Assembly (NCBI GenBank): GCA_030562195.1
Contig: CM060199.1
Coordinates: 35,980,338 to 36,044,337, forward strand
Length of the DNA: 64,000 nucleotides
Direction: 5' to 3'
Source: Nipponacmea schrenckii
Taxonomy: Eukaryota > Mollusca > Gastropoda > Lottiidae
Below, piece by piece: positions 12,064 through 23,974 of this stretch (position 1 is the stretch's first letter; the number at the start of each line of letters is the position of its first letter). The notes under the pieces are model-generated. The model searched no databases and was not told the origin of the DNA. It was given only the letters and a program-made list of their open reading frames with translations. The position numbers were made by a program, and so were the translations under genes.

Positions 12064-15000
12064 TTAAATATCTGTTTCATCAGAGACTTCTGGTACTAAA
12101 TATTCTCGATTCTCATACGCCCAGAAATCATTAAAATCTATTAGTATACTCACAACTGTATCACCTTTACCACTGAAAAAAGAAAAATAGCTTTTTACAA
12201 ACTCGTTAGAATCATTCATGGTCATACAATAAAATTATAAGTATTCATCATCCACTATAATGTTTTGTTATACAATTATATGTATGTTATATAATGTTTT
12301 GATATGCTATATATACATCCAATATCATGTAAAAGTATCCAAAATAATAATTTGTCATACAATTATACATCTCCAATATAATGTTTTGCCATACAATATA
12401 ATATATCTAATACAATGTTTTGTCATACAATATTAAATACCCAATATAATGTTTTGTCATACAATATTATATATGCAATATAATTTTTTGTCATACAAAA
12501 TTATGTATGCGATATAATACTTTGTCATACAATTTTACATCTCCAATATAATGTTTTGCCATACAATATAATATATCCAATACAATGTTTTGTCATACAA
12601 TATTATATACCCAATATAATGTTTTGTCATACAATATTATATATGCAATATAATGTTTTGTCATACAAAATTATGTATGCGATATAATACTTTGTCATAC
12701 AATTTTACATCTCCAATATAATGTTTTGTCATACAATATAATATATTCAATATATTGTTTTGCTATACAATATAATATATCCAATATAATGTTTTTTTCA
12801 TACAATATAATATATGCAATATTTTGTTTTGTCATACAATATTATATACCCAATATAATGTTTTGTCATACAATATAATATATGCAATATAATGTTTTGT
12901 CATACAAAATTATGTATGCGATATAATACTTTGTCATACAATTTTACATCTCCAATATAATGTTTTGTCATACAATATTATATATCCAATATAATGTTTT
13001 GTCATACAATATTATATATCCAATATAATGTTTTGTCATACACTTTAAATATCCAATAGATTTCTTCACAGAATTTTACCTTTTGCATTATTATATTTTG
13101 TCATGCAATTATACGTATCCAATATGTTTTTCTATACAATCACTAGTATCCAATATAATATTTTGTCATACAATTGTACATACCCAATATGTTTTGTTAT
13201 ACAATTGTACATATCCAATATAATGTTTTGTCCTTAAATGATTAGTAAGTAACAAATATCACTTTCAATGTAGAATTAATAATAAAAGAATATATTTACC
13301 AGTTTATCAAATCTTCCAGAGTTATTTTATAAGGATCAGCTGGTCTAACCATGTCAAATATTTCGTCTTTTATATCATGAAATATAACTGGTTCTTGACC
13401 ATGTAATTTCATTTGTTCTTGAATTGCCTGGAATTAAGGTGATTAACAGTAAATATTTCAATTCAACTCTTTTCTATACTCAATCAATATATTTAATTAA
13501 TGAATTAAAAAATTAAAAAAACTATAATAAAACATCTTGAAAAACAAAGAATACAAGAAAAATGAAATCAATTACTTACCCTAAAGAAAAAATTCAACGA
13601 AAAGACATTGAGACTAGATTTATAATTGATGTCTAATATTCTAAATAAATAACGTAATGATTGGGGTTCTCTTTTATTTTCCATTGTTAATACAAAATCT
13701 AGATATGCCTTGTAATCCTGCAATATAGAAAATAATATCACTGTATATTTAAATGGATAATCAATCCCATTGTTTCAGTATGATAAATGAAATGAAATGA
13801 AATGTATTAAGGTGCCTCAGCACCAAAAGGGGCTATATAGCACCTTTCAGTATGATAAAATATGGAGTTACTGGTTAATATCAAATTCCTGCCTTGGTTT
13901 GAAAGGTGGCAACAGCAATACTCACTTTTTTATCCTTAATAAAAAAACCTGAGGTGTTTATTCTGAGAATAATTTTGAATGCCTGAAAATTTAGCACTTT
14001 AAACAACATAAAGCACAAAATTGATGCTAAATTATTCTGCAATTTTTATAACAAAGCTCATACGTCATTTAAAAAAGTATGCTAATAGAAATTAGGAAAT
14101 ACATAACATATATATTGAGTTGAGGCTCAGATATAATAATAATTAGGTTAGTTTGATACATACCATTTCTCCTTCATATGTTAAACATTCTTGGAAAACC
14201 CTATCTAAAAACACATCAGTTAATGTTCCTGTACCATATCTACAACAAATATTATAACAAGGTATAGTTATTAGTTAGATAAACAATTTGGTTTTAATCT
14301 CAAATAACCTACTTTGAAGACATTCAAAGTTGATAATTCAAGGGAAAGATGCAACAGTTGGAGAAGACTATGATAGGCAAGTTCAATTCCATGTCTACAT
14401 ACCTTGCTAACTCTGATTTACTGAGCATTCCATTTCTATCTTTATCTAAATTTAAATATTGACCATAAACTCTTAAAGCTGATGGAGCTGAAAACCAGTT
14501 GGATTCTTGGATTTCTTTGGATAATTCTTCATCTCTTAACTACAAGCATAAAACTGATTCTATACAGACCTTTAACCTTTAATCAGTTTTCCCTATAGAT
14601 CAAGTAATATACAGTGACTTCAGCACTCTGGTATTCTTTCTACACAATTCACTCAATCAAGTATAGGCTATATTTCACTTTCATTGATCTCCTTATTTTG
14701 GTGGTAGCAATCCTGCAGGAATTTCTTATTTCCCAAATACTTTTCAATGAAAACAGAATAGAAAATTAAATGGACACAACAAAAGGTGCTACTAGATGAA
14801 TGTTCAATTAACAATTTTCAAAGGGATTTTTTTAAAGAATATCAAATCATACCTCTAAAAGATCATCTAGAAAACTACATGTCAATATATCTACTATTTT
14901 GATTTTGCCAGTTTTAACAGGATCAAGAAAAAAGAAAAATTTTCTGACAGCTGTACACACATAAAATGAATAGAATGATTTCTCTAAGCCATTTAACTGA

Positions 15001-17168
15001 AATATAACAAAGCCAGTCATTGACTTAATATTGAGAAAAATTAAAATTCTAAAAATGATACAGAAAACAGTCCAAGATTCAGTATGTGACTAACAAAACA
15101 GTGTTCAATGTATGCAAATTCACAATTTTCAAAAGAAGGCTTATATACCCCTTCAAAAAAGGAATATTTTTATGTCCCTTTGACCTGCATTACTGATAAG
15201 GGGAAAGAAATAGAAAGATCGGAAGTTAAATAACAAACTTATGCCGAGATTGAACCTGGGACCTTAAGGTTAGAGAACTAACAGTAGAAAGCAGATTAAT
15301 ATATTTTGTATGTAAAAATTGGCAATTGGTATTATTCCAATGGTAGATTATTAACAGAGCTAACAAAATTAATAAACTTACTTGTGGCAAAGTTGGTATT
15401 AATTCTAATATATATGTTTCTAAATCCTGCAAATTGATATAATACAAGCATATAAACATAGAATATTGGACTTTTATGAACAATACTAATAAATCTCATC
15501 TGTATTGATTTACAAGAAAGGAAGCTTTTAAGGTCAGTCCAAAATCTAAGGGTACCAGTACCTGAAGTTTGCTACACATGATACAAGGTTGTGTTATGAA
15601 ATCTACTTACGCATTCCTTGAGATAACCCTGACCAGCTACATCATATAAAGCCAAACCTATTCTAGTCTGATATAACCACATCTTCTTCATTACATAGTT
15701 AAAAAATTGCATGATTGATATTCGACCATAAGGATCTGTTTGAACTAACTGAGCAAATACTGAAGGTTTGAAAAATGATCTGAAATTACAATAGGAAATG
15801 CTGTTATCTAGTAGATAAGTACAACTAGGAGAGCAACATAATGCAGTGGATATCATTATTATATACTTACTTGCACTTGGTCCCAGCCTTTTCTTCTACT
15901 AATAGGAAGTCATCATAACTTATCATCTGTTCTCCTTCTAATATAGGTGGTGTATGGTGCTTGTCTAACAAAAACCATAATTTCTGTGAAAAAAGTTATT
16001 GTTATGAAATCATCATTCTATGACTGAATTGATACAATATTCTACAAAATGTACCAAACTTTAATAAATTTTTACCTGATTTAACTGTTGCAGGTTAAGG
16101 ATCAAAATACTCAATGTTTATGTCAGATTATTTTAAGCATGCTAATGAGAAAAATAAAGGTATTTTCATGATTTGTTTGTAAATATAAACACATCCAATC
16201 AACAACAAATCTGTTTATCATATAATACTGGTACACACATAGGTCATGGGTTCAAATCTCTTTACCTGTAATTCATCATTATCTAATATCTCTCTACTTC
16301 TACGCTGTAAAAATGCAGATCTAGAATCTTCTCTTAATTTTAATAATAGGGGTTCGTCATTAGTAGGTAACTGAAATCAGAAGGTAAACATAAAACTATT
16401 GCAACCAATCAAAAATATAAAGATTAAATCAGTTTAAAATGAAAATAGTTTTTTTTGTAGACTGCTTATGCTCTTTCTTCAAAGAACAGACAAATGAGGT
16501 TAATCACATTTAACATATTGGTTTTGGAAACCACTTCTATGCAGAACAACTAAACTGTTTATCTAAGTTGTATTCAGTTTCAGACATAAACAATCATACC
16601 TGTGTATAAACTTTAGGGACATTTTCATAATCATCTGTTAAGCCTTTTCCTTGTCGATATAATTTAGTGAATAAAACTTCTTCTTCATCTATATTGTCAT
16701 TTGAACTCATCTTCTTTCCTATACAAAAATAATAATTACTTCTCACATGCCTGAATATTTAGAGAAAATTTGGAACAAAATGTAAAAAAGTGAACATTTC
16801 TTGTTTGAGTCATCAGGTAGGCTATAGATCTATTTGAAATGAAATAGAAACGAAATGGAGTTTTACATCCTTCGCTTCTCCTGCACCCAATGGGCATGTA
16901 TATTCAAAGGAATTCTGCGATTTTCGTACAGTTCTACTACTTCTCAAGATGATTCACATAATATATTCCTTGCCCAAATCAACCCCAGGAAATTACGAAC
17001 CAATGCTTAAAATATAATCTTTGGTTATTCTTCCTCATTGGTCGGCTGTAAAAAGGTACGGAAAGTGCCGACAATAACATACAGATGCCGAGATTGCAAA
17101 GCGCTTGCAAATAGGTCTTTACCTGAGTTTTGACTAATGTATCGCTTGAGGCATGATTTGACATCCAT
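12064..17168 (-). CDS. PPP2R3C: PPP2R3C, PP2A regulatory subunit B'' gamma (G5PR)
   Basis: Regulatory B''-type subunit that recruits the PP2A/PP5 phosphatase catalytic subunit. Twelve exons on the minus strand: 17123-17168, 16600-16718, 16266-16370, 15871-15983, 15611-15779, 15382-15426, 14853-14996, 14403-14539, 14164-14239, 13580-13717, 13300-13427 and 12064-12172. All phases agree and give 442 residues, close to the 453 of the human protein. Diagnostic blocks are YGRISIMQFFNYVMKKMWLY, LETYILELIPTLPQ, FFFFLDPVKTGKIKI, NWFSAPSALRVYGQYLNLDK and TDVFLDRVFQECLTYEGEM. An EF-hand loop, DKDRNGMLSKSE, is intact. The start codon at 17168 lies in a short exon encoding MDVKSCLKRYISQNS, which aligns with the known N-terminus. 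The last intron (12173-13299) is filled by a minisatellite. Confidence 0.96.
12240..13245. repeat. 34-bp AT-rich minisatellite in the last intron of PPP2R3C
   Basis: Nearly 30 copies of a ~34-base unit with core ATGTTTTGTCATACAATATT followed by ATATATCCAATATA. A higher-order repeat of several units is visible: the string TATGTATGCGATATAATACT recurs near 12500, 12670 and 12910, each time followed by TTGTCATACAATTTTACATC. The array occupies most of the 1.1-kb intron. Confidence 0.92.
16838..16905. repeat. Short fragment of the dispersed SINE-like family
   Basis: GAAACGAAATGGAGTTTTAC..CTCCTGCACCCAATGGGC resembles the end of the copy at 45130-45185 (ATGGAGTTTTTTGCC..TTCTGCACCTTATGGGC). A second small relic, at about 15236-15285 (GCCGAGATTGAACCTGGGAC), matches its other end. 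Both lie in PPP2R3C introns. Confidence 0.45.
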
Positions 17169-17339
17169 TTCCTCTTTCTCTAATTCAAGAGTTCGTGTCA
17201 TTTATTATGTTTTGTCCCAGATCTCACCAAATATTTGAATTTATTTCACATTGTTTACGATTTGTCCTCCATCTTTGAATTTTTTCGGTCCGCTTTCATC
17301 GGATTGGTCAATGAGATTACAGGGAGGTAACTCGTCTGC

Positions 17340-17552
17340 TTACCGGGAAGACTTACCAAGAAGAATTTTAACAAGTTGAAGCATGATATAATTTTGATGC
17401 GAATTTATCCAACCCATTAGCTTGTATGAACTTGCAGAAGTATACAACAGTTCTTTACTCGTTTTAACATTCTTTTCAAAATCTTGGTTAGCTTTGAAAC
17501 CTACCAGTACCATAAAAATGACGATAATATGACGAAAAAGGTTTGTTCCCAT
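17340..17552 (-). CDS. Possible small membrane/secreted ORF upstream of PPP2R3C (uncertain)
   Basis: A 70-codon minus-strand frame starting 384 bases upstream of the PPP2R3C start codon. Its first 20 residues (MGTNLFRHIIVIFMVLVGFK) look like a signal or membrane anchor. Two possible splice donors (TTG|GTAAGT and CCG|GTAAGC) sit at its 3' end, so it could be the first coding exon of an unseen gene or of an alternative PPP2R3C transcript. No downstream exon was found and no family is recognised. It may equally be chance. Confidence 0.25.
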   Translation of the reverse strand: MGTNLFRHIIVIFMVLVGFKANQDFEKNVKTSKELLYTSASSYKLMGWINSHQNYIMLQLVKILLGKSSR

Positions 17553-18345
17553 GTCGCCCTTCCATCGATTAAAGGAAGCGCCTACTTAACCCTACTGAAA
17601 AATTTATTGCAAGTCTACTTAAATGCATAGGCATATTATCGACGACCTTGATGGAAGCAAGATTTTGCCTTTAGATTTATTAGTCTGAATACGAGTTTGG
17701 ATCAAAAAATTGAACAAAAAGCAAACCAGCTTTGGGATTTAATTTAATTAAACATTGGACTATGTTTATCAGATGTGATAAAAGGCGTAAGAGCCTGCAT
17801 TTATTGCTAAAGGGTCGGGAAACAACTCTTTATCTCTTTCTGTAATAGGATTATAAAAAGCCTATAGTGAAAAATTTAGGTATGCATGGACACGGATATC
17901 ACTTTTGTCTCTTATTTTTATTTATACCCATAAAATTGTATATAGACTAAGACGGTTATTTATTGAAATATTTTATACATTAACAAACAAAAATAGAAGA
18001 AAATAAGAGGTAAGTTTCTTAAGCCATGATTAGAGCGTAAAAGTATGTTATACATTTAAAGAATATCATTTAAGAAAATTGTATTTCCGTAATAAAATGT
18101 TCATGTTCACATGTACGTTTCATTTGTCAGTTTCTCGCCCTGTACAAACTATCATGGTGAATGGAAGATCGAGTTTGCACCATATTCAATGAGGTGAAAC
18201 ACTTAAGTCATTGTAACAGTCGTCTTGGTATATTAACGTTCTGAAGATATTTGTATACACGTACTATTGCCTCATACTTCATACCAAAGGCAGGGATTAA
18301 AAGAGATCATATTGCAGACGGAATGTTAAAGAACAGTTTGATGTT

Positions 18346-21300
18346 TCATCTGAATTTTCCATGGAATTTTTGATCAATGCAGTGACACGATGGGAAAGTT
18401 CCACAGCAAGGTTGTAACCATGGACGCCATAGCTGTTGAGAAACATCTAGCTGATAATCCACTGGTAGAACTGAAGCTCGGTGATCTTCCATAGCCTTTA
18501 ACATGATATTTACAATCGATTGGTGTTTGGTGATATCCACTGGATTTTTCTCAGACGGATCTGACGTCATATCGTGTAATAGTGGTGGGTCGTTGACTAT
18601 TGCGCCCTTGCAGGAACAAACAAATAAACACACTTGTTGACCAGGCATGTAATCTGGGGACTTCAAGACTAACTTCCATGTGGAAGTACCTGTAAACGTA
18701 TATTATATTTTATCAGCATTTAATAATTTAATTTACAAAACGAAATCTTAAGCAGATTTCCACCAACCAAAATCATTCTTGTGATTATGTTATGGTCCTC
18801 GGAATTATCAATGGTGGTTAAACTCTGTGATGTTCAGTAAAGAGTGGGCACCATCATACCCGATGATCGTTTTAACGAAAAGGAAAATTGGAATTAATTA
18901 ACGAAGTCATTTACTCGGTATACATTATAATTGACTTACCGTCTCGAGGTCGATATCTAATGGCATGAATTTCATCACCACAATAATGGAACATAAAATC
19001 ATGAGGAGAAACCTGCACATTGCCAGACAATAATGGCATGATATCACGTCCGTCAATCTGAATGTTATTGTCTAGTTTAGCTCCCATCATTTTGGAAATT
19101 GTCGGGAAGATATCCATCATGCTAGTTTGTTCATCTATTACACTTCCAGGTCGTATAGAAGGTGGGTATCTCGCTACAGAGGGCATTCTGATTCCACCAT
19201 CAACACCACCGTGTGCTTTACCTCCTATAAAATATAATTTGCCTTTTTATTCAAAGAAAAAATACGATGCTCTGGCAATGATTGACAACCAGTATCTTGC
19301 TGATCTCTAACTTTTTATTGTAGTTGTCGCTGTAAATGTTGTCTTATCTTGATATAGATACAAATACATATATAAACAAAAAACCAAATATAACATAGCA
19401 AATACTTATCTCACCTTTGTATATGCCATTATAACCACCATGTACATCACCATCAGCACTTCTTTCTTCTAGATGGCCGCCATTATCAGAGGTAAAATAA
19501 ACCAGTGTATTATCAACCATGTTCAATCTGTCTAAAGCATTTAAAATCTCCCCTACTCCCCAATCCATTTCTTCCAAAGCATCACCATATCGCCCATGTT
19601 TGTTTCGACCCCTGAATTTGTCAGCAGTATCTAGAAATGTGTGCATGTGAGTCCACGACATCAAGAGAAGAAATGGATCTTGATCTTTTGACCTGTCTTC
19701 CAGATACTCAACACCTTCGGCTGCAAGTCGTCGTGTCAGGGTAGGTAACTCTATTGGTTGTTCAACTAAATCTGTGTTTCTGTATAATAAACTATTAAAA
19801 TCTTTGTATCTTATAATACACACGTAATGGATACTAAAAACAAGGAGTGAACCAAGAGCCACGAGTAAAAGAAATGGGAATACTCCTATCATTTTCATCC
19901 TGTAGAAACTCCCTGTTGTGATGATCAATAGAATAACCATGGTAGCAAGCTGGTAGTGCCACATAGGGAAAACAGACAGGAGAAGGCTCTCTCTAGGATC
20001 ATCACCAAAATCCTTCATGTTAGTCAATGGGTACCCATAGAAATAATCAAAGCCCTGGTTGTTTGGATGGTGAACAAAGTCATTTAAACTGTTCTTGCTC
20101 CAACCTAGGTGCCACTTTCCTGAAATAAACAATAGAACAATTTCATAATAGGCATTATGGTATTTTGGACCTCTTAATATATGAGAGGCAAAAGAGGAGT
20201 CCAATAGGTTAGATTTGACATCGAAGGTGTCTGGAAGCTGATATATACTTACCAATTAGAGCTGTTCTGTAACCAGCGGTCTTCGCCACCTCTGCATATG
20301 TGGTTTCATTGTTAGGTAATCCACCAGGTGCAGCAACAAACAAACTGACTCGATAAAAATTTCGGGATGCCATTCCTGTCAAATTGATATTTAAATTGTA
20401 AAAGGGTCATGGTATTTAATATTCGTAGAAAGTATCAGCAAGTAGCTGATACAACATTCATAATATACAGTAACAATATTTTCGCTATTGGGATAACACT
20501 TTCTTGGTATAGCACATATTCTAGTGCTGAAAATTGGCTGAGACCTGAACGGGTTTCGAATCCGCGACCGCAGGGTCAGTCACCTAATCGCCAGCAATAC
20601 ATGTCAACCGTCTAGACCACTCGGCCAACGGACCCTCCACAAAATAGAAGGCAGCAGACCGGTAGACTTTACTGCGAACATGCATTTCCCCTCTGATAAT
20701 CAATAACGACACAGCTCCCAAGGCTGATTACATGAGATGATTTAATGTCATTTAGAAAGTGGTGTTGCAACAATATTTTCGTTATTGGAATGACACTTTC
20801 TTGGTCTACTGCCTACTATTTTGTTGAGGGTCCGTTGGCCGAGTGGTCTAGACGGTTGACATGTATTGCTGGCGATTAGGTGCCTGACTCTGAGATAGCT
20901 GGTTCGAAACCCGTTTCTCAGCCAATCTTCAGCACTAGAATCTGTGCTATACCAAGAAAGTGTTATCCCAATAACGAAAATATTGTTGCAACACCACTTT
21001 CTAAATGACATTAAATCATCTCATAATATACAGTAGGTTTTCCGAGAAGTTGTTTTCCAATGATCCCAAGTCAGTAGTCACTGGTGTAGGATGTAACACT
21101 GCTAGTATTAGCATTTAACCTCTAAACGAACGTTTCCTACAACAATAGGATTGCATTAGATGTTCCGCAAGAATTTATTTATTCAGTTTATTCAATTGGC
21201 AGACATAGAAACAGATTTTAAGAACCATTTATCTTGTTGGAGCTTATTTTAAGATATCAGTAATATCTGCAGGTGATATTGTCAATTGCATCAAGGAAGT

Positions 21301-21614
21301 ACAGAATAAATTGTGTTGGCTAGGCAATATTTGAATTTAAATTTACCTGTTCTTATTGGATAGCGTCCAGTCAGAAAGGCAGCACGACTTGGAGTACAGA
21401 GACTAGAAGCTGATAAATGCTGTGTAAGTTTGGCACCCTCCTTTGCAATCCTATCAATATTTGGTGTTTTAACAGTGGTGTTGCCAAAACATCCTATATC
21501 ACCAAAACCCAGATCATCAGCTATCATTAGTACAATGTTTGGTGGTTTGGCTTGAGAAGTCGAAATTACTGACAGCAGGATATAAATTGATAATACTGAT
21601 GGTAAGGTTAACAT
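18346..21614 (-). CDS. Steryl-sulfatase/arylsulfatase-type sulfatase (membrane-hairpin subfamily)
   Basis: Hydrolyses sulfate esters, probably of steroid or aryl type, in the ER/secretory lumen. Five exons: 21347-21614, 20253-20375, 19415-20119, 18940-19224 and 18346-18689. They give 574 residues, about the length of human steryl-sulfatase. A signal peptide covers residues 1-22. The metal-binding Asp pair is in [13 protein letters not shown] (33-34). The formylglycine motif is intact in [10 protein letters not shown] (Cys73, C-x-P-S-R). GKWHLGW, a second metal site in YFTSDNGGH, and a late [11 protein letters not shown] follow. Exon 3 encodes two adjacent hydrophobic segments ([20 protein letters not shown] and the [20 protein letters not shown] region), the hairpin that anchors steryl-sulfatase and the ARSD/E/F/H group but is absent from soluble sulfatases. 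A cysteine-rich tail follows ([10 protein letters not shown]). All catalytic residues I can identify are present, so activity is expected. The exact paralogue is not resolved. Confidence 0.93.
20459..21035. mobile_element. Compound fold-back element: two inverted tRNA-related repeats flanked by a 14-bp direct repeat
   Basis: CATAATATACAGTA occurs at 20459-20472 and again at 21022-21035, as a target-site duplication would. Between them are two related copies in opposite orientation: a truncated minus-strand copy (about 20473-20665) and a full plus-strand copy (20732-21024). Both share the stretch GTCCGTTGGCCGAGTGGTCT..CAGCACTAGAAT..TGTGCTATACCAAGAAAGTG. The compound sits in intron 1 of the sulfatase gene. 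Confidence 0.75.
20732..21024 (+). mobile_element. 293-bp element with ~73-bp terminal inverted repeats around a tRNA(Leu/Ser)-like core
   Basis: Left arm 20732-20804 (starting ATGAGATGATTTAATGTCAT) and right arm 20952-21024 are nearly perfect inverted repeats, with only a couple of mismatches. Between them a tRNA-like stretch has a Pol III A-box TGGCCGAGTGG and a B-box GGTTCGAAACC, spaced as expected for a class II (Leu/Ser) tRNA. Ordinary SINEs have a tRNA head but no long terminal inverted repeats, and MITEs have inverted repeats but no tRNA, so the combination is odd. It is not a functional tRNA gene: the acceptor stem does not pair. Confidence 0.7.
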
Positions 21615-23075
21615 CTTTCTTAAATCTTTATAACCTTTTACTGAAATAAATTTGATAATAACTTTTTATGTTTTATACATTTCTTGAAAATGGTTGTTGT
21701 CTCTGGACACATTCTCCAGAATTGACTCAAGCTGTAGCAACGATTGCATGGGTATGAAAGCGGAAATATAACATACGACTTACATATGCAACAGGATTAA
21801 GACAGTATTATTGTACATCGAAAGATTAAAATAAACATAGCCTACCCCAACATAGACAAAAAGAGCATTTATGTAGATCTACACATATAAACCAGTATTA
21901 AAGTTGAGTTCATCACATCAACAACTTAATAGACATGAATTTTCAGCATTTCACAAACAATATAAACTGTAAATAATAAGGGGTGAAAAGGTCATGGCTC
22001 CACCCTCACATGTCACTGGCATACAAGGTCCACTTATTCAACGGTTTTAGTTACACGTGTTAAGTGCACCAATAATCTAAAGTTGACAGTGCAATGAATC
22101 TTTTTGTAATGCTCACCTTCCAGAATACCTGATGCAAATCTTCGATTGATTTTGTCAACAAAGATCAGCCAGTGAACTGAGTTCAGCTAATCATTAGTAG
22201 TAAGTATGAAGGGGTTAAGATCAATCACGAGGGACTTTTAAACGTTATACGTTATATGTATATATTATATAATAGAGTTTCCAGTATATAAACTTACCCC
22301 GGGCACCCAACCAAGCATAAATTGCCCTAAATGGTGATGTTAGCAGTTATCTTATTACAATATGATAACTTGTATGATAAAGATTCCATACAATATATAC
22401 GTATTCTCGTCGAAATAACAAACTGATGATATATTATATGTGTATGTCAAACTGTATAGCGACAGTCATCTACATAAAACCAACCCAGTTCAAATAGTAC
22501 AGTATTATATATAAAACCTCTGTTTATCATATAAATATATAACACAGGTAGTTTCAGTTGAGCTCAAGGTGAATTTTGAAAGTGAATACATGTTGGCCTG
22601 CTCCAACAAGGTCAGACTATAGAATTAATAATACTACTCAGTCCTAAAAAATCCAAAGTATATAAGGCTGCTTGCTATTAGTGAAAATATTTGTTGAATA
22701 GGTCGATCAAACCTCAACCAAAGAGTTCAAGATATCAAGAAACTTAACCGGCGCAATTTTAACTTTCTTCGAATTACCTTAGTAAAATATAGTATGGCTA
22801 TATGAATTTGCGTTACATGATTGCATTGTTTCTTCAGTGTGCAAATCGGCTAGCTACTTAGTCCTGCTAATTACAACTGGACTATACCCATGTTACTGAA
22901 CAAGTACAATATAATTGATCTTTATATTATAAATTGTCTATAATAGAAAATATATAGACTACCTGATAAATATTATCAAATTATAATTCAATGATTCAAT
23001 GATGCTTGAAATTAATCGTTTCTCTAATGGCATATCTCGGTATGGGATTATGATTTAATTTGAGTTAGTGCTAGA
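21615..23075. other. Intergenic region between divergent sulfatase and saposin genes
   Basis: Contains the promoter sides of both genes. AT-rich, with no supported gene or clear repeat. No distinctive element was recognised. Confidence 0.5.
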
Positions 23076-23663
23076 ATGAGTCGGATGTATATATTACTAG
23101 CTTTATTGTTGTGTGGATTCCTGTTATTTGATATTTTGTTTTTCTCTGGCACCTTTATCAACCATGAGCAGAATTCCCGAATAATTACAACAACTTCTAT
23201 GCATTTTGAATTTTCTCGTCCGGCCACTATCGTCTATACCAACAGCCATGTTAATGGTGAAAAACATATTTTGTTGGTGGGCCCTGGAGCGTTAAATTCG
23301 AAACTTGAAAAGATGTTTCGAAAACACCTGCAAATTGTGGAAAGGTCAACGTCAATGCCATTGATTTTGTCGCCCAATAGAAGTGGCTATGGAACTCGGG
23401 AATCCAGGATAAATGTTACGTTGTGTATAGATTGTACAACTATGCTGTCTGACTTTAAAGAAATGCTGATAAGTCCAGAGTATGTTAGACGAACTGCCGA
23501 TATACTTAGTTATTTTTGTCATTTCCTGGACAGTAGTCAACAAGCCTGTAAAGTATTTGTGAATCAGTACACAGAAGAAATTTTGAACAGAATATCGGAA
23601 TTAACCGATCCAATTTTATTCTGTATTTACATTGGATTATGCAATTTGCCACCGCCTCCATAG
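23076..23663 (+). CDS. Intronless saposin-B domain secreted protein
   Basis: A single-exon 195-residue protein. Residues 5-24 form a strong hydrophobic signal or anchor segment. The C-terminal half is one saposin-B domain with all six cysteines in canonical spacing: C117-x2-C120, C148-x9-C158, C183-x5-C189, with 24 residues between C158 and C183. A glycosylation sequon (NVT) stands just before C117, where many saposins carry one. Such domains bind lipids or membranes and occur in prosaposin, surfactant protein B and amoebapore-like effectors; which role applies here is unknown. The ~90 residues between signal and domain are not recognised. The protein ends in LPPPP right after the domain. AATAAA lies at 23776-23781, about 110 bases past the stop. 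The neighbouring sulfatase may also act in the secretory/lysosomal route, but there is no evidence that they work together. Confidence 0.8.
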   Translation: MSRMYILLALLLCGFLLFDILFFSGTFINHEQNSRIITTTSMHFEFSRPATIVYTNSHVNGEKHILLVGPGALNSKLEKMFRKHLQIVERSTSMPLILSPNRSGYGTRESRINVTLCIDCTTMLSDFKEMLISPEYVRRTADILSYFCHFLDSSQQACKVFVNQYTEEILNRISELTDPILFCIYIGLCNLPPPP

Positions 23664-23974
23664 TTTAAGCTGGATGTGGAATCAAAATTTTCTTGTTTAT
23701 TGTTCTGCAGCCCATAAATATATATCTGTTCAAGTTTAATTATTATATGAACAGTATTTGTAATTTACAATTAACAATAAAAAAAAGTGATAGCTTGAAA
23801 GATCTTTAGTTATAATTGGAGACAAATGAGTGTTACCCCCAGGTGCCGTTTGCCCCAACTTTCCCTACTTTATTTTTATAAAGGGATGTAACTTTGTCTT
23901 AGTAACAAGTAGTCCAATTTATCCAGCAATGAAAATCAAGTTGTCGTTAAGTCTGGATATTCAAGAATATCAAT

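Noticed and set aside
12240..13245. CRISPR-like regular repeats
   Set aside because: Units are contiguous and degenerate with no unique spacers, in a eukaryotic intron; it is a minisatellite.
20409..20615. Plus-strand 68-codon frame
   Set aside because: Lies over the tRNA-related repeat and is read on the strand opposite to its promoter; not a gene.
20826..20915. tRNA-Leu/Ser gene
   Set aside because: A- and B-boxes are present, but the acceptor stem does not pair and the unit is embedded in a repeated element, so it is a tRNA-derived promoter rather than a working tRNA.
20748..21011. Minus-strand 87-codon frame
   Set aside because: Its ends translate the two arms of the inverted repeat; an artefact of the element.
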